The notes beneath the pieces were generated by a model, which was not told where the DNA came from, ran no database searches, and was given only the letters and a program-made list of their open reading frames with translations. Both the position numbers and the translations under genes were made by a program. A stretch of DNA of 64,000 nucleotides from Rotaria sp. Silwood1 (lineage: Eukaryota > Rotifera > Eurotatoria > Philodinida > Philodinidae): the NCBI GenBank assembly GCA_905250075.1, contig CAJNOP010000034.1, forward strand, positions 1,595,043-1,659,042. The letters are read 5' to 3'. Shown here piece after piece: positions 11,165-23,200 of the stretch (position 1 is the first letter of the stretch; every line of letters begins with the position of its first letter).

Positions 11165-13370
11165 TAATTTTATTTCAAAAAAACTCGATATAATAAATAA
11201 TAGGTTACAAAAAAAGTGGAAGACTTTCGAAATTAATACATCACGTGGAAGCCAAGAATACAAAAAAAAAAGAGCTATAATTATTAGATTTTGATATAAA
11301 ACACAAATAGGTGACGAAGATTGCCACCTACACTATAAAATCAAATTAAAATAACAGAAGATATTTCTTCTGTTAAAAAGTCAATATAATACAGTTAATA
11401 AATATAATTTTATCTAATATAAAGAGTCGACCCAAATATACATATTAGGAATAATCTTGATTAAGTAATTGTGCACTAACTAATCATCCTCATAATTTTC
11501 GTTGAGCCGTCTGAATTCATTGATAACAGATTCAGATCGGTACAGTATTTCAACTTCAGATCATGGAACTAAAACTGGATAGCAACACAAATGCCAAACT
11601 GGTACGCCATTTGGTCCTGGCATACAAACACAGTAGCAGCAACAGCAGACTCTCATTTTTTGGTAGATTGTTAGACGTCGAGTATGGTGCAAGTGGTTTG
11701 AGTCTCACTACTTATATACTCATCTATCGATGTTTACTTCCGCGCAAATTTAATTTTTTATTTTTCCAACATGATAAACATCATTAATTACTTTACAAAA
11801 TATGTAGACAAACGTTATCTAACATAGCCGTTTCATCAAAATAATTTCACCAATCGAGAGTGAATATTGATACAAACATCGACTGAGATTTACATCACTA
11901 AGGAAGCCCTAGAGAAATTTCACATTTTTCATCTAAATGAGTGATAAGGGAAAATGTTTATCGCAGTCACAGTATTGGTTATTTCCAATTTCGAAAGTTA
12001 TTTTGAATACCGTGATATACTCAGAAATAAATTAAAAAAACCAATATGGAAATGGTTGATTGATTTGTTTACTGTATTTGTTTTTTCGTTATTTCGATCT
12101 CATTATGATATGTGGTTAGTTTTGTTTTCAACATTGACTGCAACGTTCTTTTAGTTTTGTGAAACTTGAAAGTTGAATTGTATGATTGACGACTTCTTTA
12201 GATCAAACTTGGGACCGGATAGATCACGGTTGAGAATGATGAAATTGTTTTGCGAAAACCTGATGTTTGGTGCACTAAAAATAATTTATTTTGCTCGTTT
12301 TTTTCTATGAATATCTATAAATTTAATCATCCAGAATTATGAACTCGAAACTTTTCAATTATCAAATTTCTAGTTGTCATCAAAATATCAACTTCACATT
12401 GTCTCATTCTGAAATGAAGATTTTGCACTATAACGAATATATTGATAATAATTACAAAAAAAACTACACCCATCCATTACAAGTCATATTCAGTCTAAAA
12501 AAATGATTTTTCACTTCTATCTTGTTGATTGACGTTACGCAACTGCTTTCGACTAGTTGTCAGAAATTCTCTATGATGATCAGTTTTTTATTGATGTTTT
12601 CATTATTAGAATATCAAAAAAAAATGTTGAGTTTTGTTATAAATTTTTCGCTAACTGATAGTCTGAGACAACTATGAAACGTTGAAGTTTATTGAAGAAA
12701 TGTTGTAATATAGTTTTTGCCAGACATTTAAACAAGTACTTCAAGGTTAGTCCTAGTATTTTTTTTTCAAAGTCGTATTTATTTTTATTATCACTGTATT
12801 TGTACATTCTAATAAATAAATTGTCGAAATAGTTTTTGAAACCGTCTGTGTTTAGAGCTCTGACTGTTTGTTCTGATGTTTTGAATATTGGAGATTCATC
12901 ATTATAATCAAATTCCATGAAGTTGATTCTTGCAAGAAGAAGATACACAAACTTAGACCGGTAGAATACAGAGAATTAGGATATCCTTTCGCATAATATT
13001 GAGTCCAAAAATTTATCCGTAGCTCAATGTCGAAGCGAGCTCTTGTTATTATTGTGAAAGATGATAACCGAATGGTCAATGTTTTTTTCTATTTGAATAG
13101 TACTTTGAAGACATCGTCTCATCAGACTCTTACAGCATAAACTTGAGTATGTCAAGTTTTATGAGGAAAGTTGCTCTTATTCATTTGTCACAACTTTTAT
13201 GACATAAAATTATGATTCATCAACAATAATTAATATTGAATCTAAGGCTCGATCGTGTTTTTTGAGATCGCTCCAGTATCTAATGAAAAAATCAAATGCG
13301 CAACTGTTTCGGTCATTAATTCGACGAAGGCAAAATAATAATATAAACTTTACAGTAGAAATAAAAATTT
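11165..13370. repeat. Tandem segmental duplication, copy 2 (continuous)
   Basis: The uninterrupted copy of the unit seen in pieces at 7230-11,110. It begins next to the end of copy 1, so the arrangement is a direct tandem duplication. Its AT-rich spacer regions are as diverged as its coding-like parts, which suggests both copies have been evolving without strong constraint. Confidence 0.75.
11480..13370 (-). pseudogene. Decayed minus-strand gene in duplicated unit, family unknown
   Basis: Reading the minus strand from 13,370 downward gives three coding-like segments. The first is FFIRYWSDLKKHDRALDSI near 13,220-13,310. The second is an open stretch of 103 codons (12,637-12,948) containing YNDESPIFKTSEQ and KNYFDNLFIRMYK. 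The third is a segment near 11,480-11,640 reading PGPNGVPVW and, after a stop, SEVEILYRSESAINEFRRLN. The other copy carries the same peptides with its own stops. No family is recognised. Conserved peptide blocks with stops and frameshifts between them suggest a duplicated gene that has lost function, or poorly visible exons of a fast-evolving gene. Confidence 0.35.
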
Positions 13371-13458
13371 TTATGTCCATGATATTGTCTGTCTGTTGAT
13401 ATATTGAATGACGAACATATTCAATTAGTGCTCAGACAGCATCAATTGTTTCTTTTGT

Positions 13459-13677
13459 TTACAATGCTTCTAAAGTAACCTCAAGGGATATCACATTCAG
13501 TACTCTCATTACTCTGTGACAATGCATTAAACTGACGGAGAATTGCACCGTTTGAAGATGTTTGATTCCCTCATGTTTGACACCAAGCTGTTTTAACTTT
13601 CCTTTTACGTGTAGCCAATTTTTCCAGTTGCATAAAATTATAATCCAAATTTCTTCGTGTGAGAGCTCAAAATTCAT
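13459..13677 (-). other. Short unassigned minus-strand ORF
   Basis: Open frame of 72 codons starting MNFELSHEEIW. The composition is compatible with coding but no family is recognised. It lies between the duplicated unit and the ORF pair at 14,195-14,780 on the same strand, so it could be another exon or fragment of either. Confidence 0.2.
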
Positions 13678-14194
13678 ATCGAAAATAATGTATGACTAAA
13701 AAGGAAATACATAATCTTAAACATGTTTAGACATTATCATAGAATGAGTACTTTCAAATTAAATCGTTTAAGACAACTGGATGAGAATACTTTTTACTTG
13801 TCCTATGTAATTTATTTTGCCTGTTTATTTTGCATTATTAGCATTAATGGAATTGACAAATCTTTTAATAATGATTTCAACTAAGAAAATATCCAAATGA
13901 TGGATTTTTTATACACAGACCATATCTTTATTAATAGAAACCAGATATAAAACAAAACCATTGAAATTGCTCCATATCAATTGCTGTAAATTGATTAGTG
14001 AAAACAATTTTGAAAGATTTCTTCTTTCATTCTTAGTGTTAATACATATGGAGTGTGATGATTGTCATTTTCTATTGCATCAGAGTAACTTTTAGCGTAT
14101 GTCATAACATTTTATTTTCTCTTCATTAAAAACTTATGATAATCTGATGAAATAAACAACATTCAAAGAGAAAATTCCTGTAAATCTCGTATTT

Positions 14195-14780
14195 TTAAAG
14201 TAGTCCGTTGTTATCTTGGAGTAATTTAAGATGATCAAGAAACGGACCACATTCCTTATCCACATAATTTGCATAAATTAACAACGTCTCAGCCGTGACG
14301 AAACATTTTCGTGCATCTTCTCCTTTTCTTAATTTCATATAACTTTTGCCCAATTTAATGATATCTTTAAAAGTATGATGCATGAGATGAACGAGACGAT
14401 CAGTCTTATAGTCAAACATTTTCATACAATTTTCATATTCGTTCTCAAGAGCCTATTCGATTAAATATTTGATATTGGCACAGAACGATTTCTGAAATAA
14501 TTTGTTTTTCGTGTGTATTAGATGAAATAGAAGTTATTTATTTGTCCTTCTCACTTTCAATTAATGCAAATGCTTTATCATTTGTAGAAAGAAATATTAT
14601 TGAAACGACATTATTCTCAAAATAGTAGATAACTTCATCGATATTGTTAGATGGTACAAAAGCAATTGGTTTAAGGTTTGATTGAAACAACTGTTTGACA
14701 GCTTGGTATTGTCCCATAACATCAATATAAGTATTCAGCCAGATGATGCATACACCATTTCCCAACATCATTTTGAACAA
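14195..14780 (-). pseudogene. Two ORF fragments of an unassigned gene, probably broken
   Basis: The upstream ORF (14,780 down to 14,538; 80 codons) begins with an alternating hydrophobic pattern (NGVCIIWLN, later VVSIIFLS) like a small alpha/beta receiver-type fold. The downstream ORF (14,425 down to 14,195; 76 codons) is helical with a TPR-like LGKSYMKLRKGEDARK segment. The second frame extends upstream to about 14,491 through one in-frame TAG at 14,453-14,455. A GTGAG donor-like site at 14,554 and a TTTCAG acceptor-like site at 14,492 exist but do not join the two in frame. This suggests a pseudogene or misjudged splice sites. Receiver-like plus TPR segments would fit expanded rotifer gene families, but that is a guess. 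Confidence 0.3.
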
Positions 14781-14799
14781 TTAATTGTATAATCTATAA

Positions 14800-17218
14800 T
14801 AAGAAATTGAAAGGCATTCAAATATCATCAAACTTTGCATCTTCATTTGAAATATTGTTTTTAGAGAAAAAACATATGATTATCATAAAAATGGTGACTC
14901 ATGAGTGAAAAGTTATCGATTCCTTCCGCGAAAATATTATTGCAAGTGCATCACCTGTCTAAAGGTGTCTTATCAACAGAGCGAACAAATGTATACTTTC
15001 TTCTTGCCTTCTGCACGTTGTACATCGACGATAAAAGCGCTGACTGAATGAATAAACAGTACTGCTTGAAGTATCCATCGAACTTTAACAAATACTTGAT
15101 ATTGAAGTTATTGAGCGAAGTATTTTTGCATGTTTGATTTAATTGATAAAAGTTCAGAAGAATGAAACATTATACATCAAAATTTCAGCGTTTGATTCTA
15201 TTCTCAAAATGGACCTTCATATTTTCTGTCTATTTTTGTTATAGAGCAGTTCAAGAACCATAGAAAGTCCCAGAAAAAAAAGGAAGGCTTTGATAGAAAA
15301 CAAAAATATTTTTTGTCTTCTCCTAAATCCATTTGCAAAGTCAATCAAAACTGTCGAACTTGTTCGCTAGATAGAGTGAACACTTTGTTTAGCACAAGTA
15401 ATGTAAGACAGAGCTAGTTTTTAACAATATAAGTCTATTCATATATATTTTCAGAGGATGTGAATGCGTAGTGAATAGAAATAATAACACAAAGAACTTG
15501 TTGTTTTGCAATTTATCTGTCGTCTGTTTGTAACAAAAATAGTCGCCGAAAAAGATTAAGTTCATGTTATTTGCAAAACGCTTAGTGTTGAACTTTTATC
15601 GTGTGGTAAATATAAGACACTTAAACAACTCAATCATCGTAATAAATACAAATTTGTCCTTTACTGGCTGAAAAGATCGTGAGAGAATGTTTGAAAGTAT
15701 ATTCTAAATAAGTTGCCTGAAAACAATTGGACGTGTCTATATTCAAAGGGAGAGTTGTTCTTGAAAGTGACGATAAATTCAATCAATTTCTAAAAGAATG
15801 AACTAGATTCGATTTCGAAGTTTAATCTGAAAGTCCAGAATATGATAGTCAAAGAAAACACTTCGTCAATTTCATTGTGTCAAAAAATATTTACGTATTG
15901 CAGATAGATTTTTGTTACTGATTAGTTCACGAAAGCAAAAGAAGAATTCTTTTATTTCAAAAAGGTCTCTACTGAACTTGAATGAACGCAGCTTATAACA
16001 ATAAATCTTTTGAAAAGAAGCATTTCATGTATTTTTTTTTCTCTTATATATTGGTACATGATTATATACAAATCATTAATTAAAGCATTGTGACGCATTA
16101 TTTGAGACTATATTTCTCATAATAGCATCGCATTGTTAAGAAAATAAAACCTAACGAGACTAATTCGTTACTTAGACAAATAAAATCAGCAATGAATATT
16201 TATAAACGAACAATATTAAATATTCAACATATTCATCAATACCACAAATCAAAGTTTTTAATATAAATCAAACTTATATTCGAAATGATGTCCCTATAAA
16301 CGTATTCATTACATAATGACTCTTCACATGATTATTTGATAAAGAAAAACAAGGTCTCTCAATCTAAACAAAGCTAACTTCTCCACCGGATTTCATTATT
16401 ATGTCAGATTTTATATTATCCATCTGAAATAAATCGATGAATTCATCAATATCAGACTATATAAGTTCATTGACAAAAGAAAAGAAATGATGTTTATATC
16501 ACAAATTAGAGTGCTTCATTATTTTCTTGATAGCTAGTTTCACAACAACCACATAATCACTCTGAATCCAAATCAGATCAGTTTTAGTGAAAATCTTTTC
16601 ATCGATCCTTCCTTTCATTTCTACCGGTCTCGGGACACCTTTACATGAAATCCAAATGTCAACTATATTCTAGACTGTACTGAGCAAGAAAAACAAATCA
16701 TCTAAATGTAAAAGTGTAAGTTTATTATCATTTTTGTGTCCAACGTTGCTCTCGTACACTTGCACATCGAAAATTGTTTTTTTTTTTGATAGCTTATAAA
16801 AAAATGCAGAAAATAAATGATGATAACTAACGTCCTCTATACTAATTTTCATCTTATATAATTCGTGCAATAGCGAATAGCAAGGAAATTTTGTGTGGTC
16901 TTTACATATCAATGTATACGAATATATATTAGTCGAATAATACATTATAAGAGGAAAAACAAAACAATGAAAATAATTTCTTCATTCATGACTCATCAAT
17001 ATCGAATAATAGTAATAATTATTATACTATCGCTCATTCGCTTATACGATCTATTCAATTTTGACTATTCTTTCTTTCATGTGAATTTTATTTTATCTTT
17101 TTCTTGTTGTTTTCTTTTATCTAATATGCTCGATATTCAATGAAGACACTATTTTATCTATAAAAATGTATTTTATATAATAGATTTCAGATCTAATTGC
17201 ATTATTAAATAAATTACA
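14800..17218. other. Intergenic upstream of CSE1L, including a candidate leader acceptor
   Basis: No gene is recognised here; the short ORFs near 16,670-17,143 are low-complexity and overlap on both strands. Just before the CSE1L start, a TTTCAG at 17,185-17,190 could serve as a cis- or trans-splice acceptor 28 nt before the ATG. Confidence 0.35.
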
Positions 17219-20200
17219 ATGGAAATTAATGATCAAAATCTTGAAGCACTTGCAACTTATTTACGCAAAACCTTATCTCCAAACGGGGATGAACGTGCAG
17301 AAGGTAAAAATTTCATGTTAAAAAAAAATCGATTTTTCATTTTAAAAATATTTTTTCTTTTTTTTTAGCTGAAAAAACTTTAAAACAAATTGAACGAAAT
17401 GAAAATTATTCAGCATTATTATTAACATTATGTGAACGTTCAACAATTCCAGATGAAATTCGACGTGCATCTGTAATAACATTTAAAAATTTTGTTAAAC
17501 GTAATTGGCCATCACTTGATGCATCATCATCAACAACAAATCCAATATCAATACGTGATAGAAATTATATTAAAGAACATATTATTGATTTAATGACACG
17601 TTCACCTGAACATATACAACAACAATTATCAGATGCAATAACAGTTATTGGTAAATGTGATTTTCCTGATCAATGGCCAACATTACTTGATACAATGGTT
17701 CGACAATTTCAACAACCATCAACAGGAAATTCATTTCAATCAATAAATGGAGTTTTAAAAACAGCACATTCACTTTTTGAACGATTTCGATATGAACAAA
17801 AATCTGATGAATTATGGTTAGAAATTAAATTAGTTCTTGAAAAATTTGCACCAGCTTTTACAGATTTATTTAAAGTAAAAATTTATTTTTCTTAGAAAAT
17901 TTTTTTAAATATGTTTTTTTGAAAATTTTTTTAGTCATTAATGGCTTATTATCCACAAAAAGAATCTGATACAATTGAAATGAAAAATATATTTGATTCA
18001 TTATATGTTTGTATTAAAATTTTTTATGATCTCAATGCTCAAGTAATTTACATTCGTTTTTTTTTATTTTATCTAATAAAACTTTTTTTTTGGTTTTTTT
18101 TCTTTTCAAGGAATTACCAGAGCATTTCGAAGATAATTTAACACTTTATATGACACATTTTATGACATTACTTTCTTATGATCATCCAAATTTACATTCT
18201 ACTGTATGTATAAATTTTAATAGAATTAAATATTATATTTATTTATAATATTTTAGAGACATGATCCTGGAATATTAGATCGAGTTAAAACAGAAATTTG
18301 TCGTGCTGTTGCTCTTTATGCTGATAATTATAGTGATGAATTTAAACCATTTGCACAACAATTTGCTTTAGCTATTTGGTCTTTATTAACACGATTAAAT
18401 CTTTCACCATGTTTTGATGATGTAAAATTTGTTTTCATTTTTATTTAGCGTATATCAAAAGTAGTAGTGAAGGATATTTTAAGTTCTTTTTAAAAATTTC
18501 TTACTACATGAAGAGTTACGGTTTCTTAACTTCGACTTCGAAAATTAATTTAATTTTTTATCCTTCATAATAGTTTCAGAAGAACTATGGATAAAATAAC
18601 TTTATAAATAGAGTATTAGCCTATTTAATAAGCTAATGATGTAATCTAAACCCATGAATATCTAGATGTTTGTGTAAAAAAGAGAAACAAGTGATTCAAA
18701 ATTCACTTGATGTTTTTTGTTTTTGCTTCTAATATCTGATTAAATGTCGTTAAGTATACATTTGCTAATTGAGAATGCAGTATTGATGTCAAACGTCATA
18801 CTTTGTCCATACATAGATGAATGCTTTTTTATCACAATAACACATGCTCACCATTTTGATAGTTCATTTTCCTCGTTATGTATTTAATTATATCATCAAT
18901 AGACGAAATTTTTACTGTAAACAAATTCTCTTACGAGGGAAGGTCACCAACTGTTCAATCGCTTTTCAGTCAGAACTATGTGCATCATGTAGGTCCTAAT
19001 GAGCTATGAATACCCTGAAAAGAGTTCGGGTGGCTAGCCCATTACTGTCGAGATACTGCATTTTTACGATATTGTTAAGCAGAACGCCGTGGTCCCCCAC
19101 AGGAGCACCAAAAAACTGAGTTTTGAATTTTGACTTGAAGTTTGGCACAGAAACAGACCTTAATGAGAGTGGCTTATTTTGAAAGTTTCAGATCTTTTGG
19201 TTGCTCCTATTCTGAAATAAGCACATCGGAACCTGTCGCGGGTATACGAGCAGTGTAAAAACACCCTTTTTAGCTGTATCGTAGGATAGGAACAACCAAA
19301 AGGCCTGAAACTTTCACAATAAACTACTCTCACTGAGATCTGTTTCTGTGCAAAGTTTCAAGTCAAAACTCGAAACTCAGTTTTTCTGGTTCCTGAGGGG
19401 GACTACGGCATTGTGCTTAGTTAAAAATACCATAAAAATGCAGTATCTCGACAATAATAAGCTAGCCGTCCGAACTCTTTTCAGGATATTCATAGCTCAT
19501 TAGGACCTACATGATGCACATAGTTCCGACTCAGAAGCGATTGAACAGTTGGTGACCTTCTCTCGTTAGTAAAACAAAATTGTCTTCTACTTCTATGACC
19601 TATTGTTAAGTACAACCAGTTGCTCGAACCATTTTTCGTTCATATGTATGTAGTAGATTGAAAAAGTAAAAATGTTTCGAACTGTCGAGATCTTACTGAT
19701 TGTTGTTGAATACTCGACCTGGTTGCAGGATATTAGTTCAATGATTTCGTAATAGAAAAAAGAAGTTTAAGAATATATTAAGCCTTGAGTTTTTTTTTTC
19801 TTTCTTTAATCACATTATTGAGTGCGTAAGAAACAACATCAATCTCATGTTATTGTCGTAATAGAAAAAAAAATAAAAGGGAAGGAGTGAACCGGTAAAA
19901 ATTAACGTCAAAATAATGCACGTATTTTTGACACATATTGTTAAATGACTACGTACTTTGCTTTGAGCTATTTTATAACTTTTCTAAAGATATTTATATT
20001 ATATTAAATACTATATAAAATTTTCTTGAGTTCGAGATTTATAATATATATATATTAACGTTGATTTTGATAGTTCTTCAGCTGCCAAATAATGGCTTTA
20101 TGGTCAATTGTATGCCTTAGTAAGTGTAATTCATCAAGTTATATCTAACACACTAGTGGACTTCTTCATTGATTTATATCATCCAAAAATTTCGAAAGAT

Positions 20201-23200
20201 TTGTATTTAGCGTAGGTGGAGAATATATCATTTGGAAAAATTTGATTTTATCGACTCAATAGTTCAATGATGGAAAAATTTTCAAATATGATGCTTTCTT
20301 TATTGTCTACAATCGTTTCCCAAATAGTCACTTTAGGGACCGATGGGAATCAAAGATCGTCTGAAGATGATAAAAATACATTGAATGACGAAAGTGGACA
20401 TATTGAATAGTGTTCATCCTTTTTTTCTTTTAATGTTATTTGGTTATTGGATTGATATTTTTAACGTTGCAATTGACAAAAATAAATGTTATAAAAAAAA
20501 AAAAAAGAATGATATCAGGTTTCCGAAGTTTCTCAAATTCACATAAACTTCGACGAAGTCGCGTTTCAAAGTCTGATGTAGAGCTCTATTCGATATTAAA
20601 AATAAGATTCTAATATTCGATCCATCGTCAATTAATATTAGTTCTATCAGAGTTGTTTGTTATAATAACTGATGATAATATAAGATTATATTTTTCCTTG
20701 AATATGTCTTCTCTGACATCTAGTCGTCTATACATATTACAGTATAGAAAAAATGGTGTCGGCCAAATAAAAAACAAAAGAAGTTTCATCAAGTTTTAAC
20801 TTGAGTAATTCCCTGTCTTGGCATTAAATATGCAACATGTTGTAAACAATTGAATGATAATAATCAAAATGATGATTTCGAGAAATTTTCCCATTATTTT
20901 TTTTTTTCTATATCTACCATTGTATTTATAATTTTATTTTATATTTTAAGCTTGTGGGTACAGCAATGCGATTTTTATCAACATTAGCTGCACGAAGTCA
21001 TCATTGTAGTATGTTTGAAGGTGGTGATACATTAAAAATTGTATGTGAACAAGTTATTCTACCGAATTTATTTCTTCGAGGTTTTATTTTAATTTAATTT
21101 TTTCTTATATTTTAAATAAATTTATATTTTAGAATCAGATGTAGAAGAATTTGAAGATAATCCAGAAGAATATATTCGAAAAGATATTGAAAAATCTGGT
21201 AAGAACTACATTAATCATTAAGAAAAAGCAGAACTCTGTCATGTTCTATCTTACGTTCATATAACTTTGTACAAATCTCTACAAAGCATATAGACTGAGA
21301 AAAATAATAGACGTATGCGAAACATGAGATAGTTTCGCAGCTATTTTAATTGAATTATGACTAATGAAAAGTTCATTTTTCTATAGATTCAGCAACACGT
21401 CGACGAGCTGCTTGTGATTTTCTTCAAGCACTTTGTATTTTTTTTGAATCACAAGTTATTGCTTTATATAGTCAATATATTGAAGCAATGCAAAAGGTAG
21501 ATTATCTCATATCTAATTATTATTTGTTAATAAATAATTTTTTTTTTTTTTGTTAAGGAATATTTACAAAATCCAACACAAAATTGGTCTAAAAAAGATA
21601 CATGTATTTTTCTTGTCTTAGCACTTGCTTCAAAAGGAGAAACACAAAAAGTTTGTTTGAATTTTTTTTATATACTATGAAATATATTAATTTTATTTTA
21701 GTTGGGTATTACAAAAACAAGTTCATTTATTAGTATTCCAGTTTTTTATGCTAATAGTATTCTACCAGAACTTCAAAATCTAGATGGTATGAATTCTTTT
21801 TTTTTTTATTTTTATGTATATTAATGTTTTTTACTTTTCTAGTCAATAGTCTTCCTTTAATAAAAGCTGATTGTTTAAAATTTTTAATTTATGTACGAAA
21901 TCAACTTGATCGTGATGCTTTAGTTAAATCTTTACCTGAATGTGCAAGATATTTATCATCACATAATATTGTTGTACAAACATATGCTGCACATGCTATG
22001 GAACGTTTATTACTTGTTCGACATCCTGCTGATCAAAAACATACAGCGTATAAAAATGAAATATTTTTCTTTCTTATCATTTACTTTTTTGTTTTTTTTT
22101 GTTCTTTGAAGAATAACAAAGAATGATTTAATTCCATATGCACAATCAATGTATGATAAATTATTTCAAATATTAACATCAGATAAATCATATGAAAATG
22201 AATATGTTATGCGAGCTGTTATGAGATTTTCATCATCACTTCATGAAGGAGTTTTACCTTATTTAAATCAATTAATGGACAAATTAGTTCTCATTTTACG
22301 ACGATCAAGTCGAGTTAGTAGACATTATTTCAACTTGTGTGTGTGTGTTTTTTTTAAAAATCTTTATCTGATCAGAAAATCATCCTAACGAGGGAACCGC
22401 CCGAGGCGTCCAACGCCAATTCCCTTCATTCATACGTTGTTTGATAGAGGCCATCGAGATAGTAGAAAGTCTAAAAGGATTTCGGCTGACGGCTCTCTCT
22501 TGAAAAGCAATGGCCGTTTTACTGAATTTTCCATCCATTTCTAGGTATTTATCGAAAAATCAAATTATGGAGTTTCGACCTGAGATTTCGCCCATAGATA
22601 GGTCTAATAGCCCTTAGAATATCCTGAAAGTTTCAGTCAAAACGAGTGTCTCTTTCTTGGGACATTAATTTTTTGAAAAATAGTCGCTTGCCAAAGATAT
22701 ATCACAAAAACCGAGCTCCCTGGAAAACTGAATATCCCAAGAAAGGGACACTCGTTTTGACTGAAACTTTCAGGATATTCTAAGGGCTATTAGACCTATC
22801 TATGGACGAAATTTCAGGTCAAAACGCCGTAATTCGATTTTTCGGTAAATACCTAGAAATGGATGGAAAATTCAGTAAAACGGCCATTACTTTTGAAGAG
22901 AGAGCCGTCAGCCGAAATCCTTTTAGACTTTCTACTATCTCGATGGTCTCTATCAAACGACGTATGAATGAAGGGAATCGGGATTGGACACCTCGGGCGG
23001 TTCCCTCATAAGTGCAGACAAAGTCACTGCGAACTGAATAAGATAGAGAAGCGATGACTTAGTAACAGATCGTCTGTTGTAATGGAGCCAGTTCTCAAAT
23101 ATTTTTCTATTAATCGAGATAAAGTCTGAAGACTTCAGATTCAATAGAGTTTAGTTGTCTGAGAAATGCGTAGCATGCGCAAAATATCAACAACCTTGCG

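Noticed and set aside
11563..11787. 74-codon plus-strand ORF starting MELKLDSNTNAK
   Set aside because: The other duplicate copy does not keep the frame past about 45 codons, and the minus strand reads more like the conserved coding side.
22802..23011. 69-codon ORF in CSE1L intron 12
   Set aside because: It lies inside one arm of the palindromic element and mirrors the other arm; no independent coding signal.
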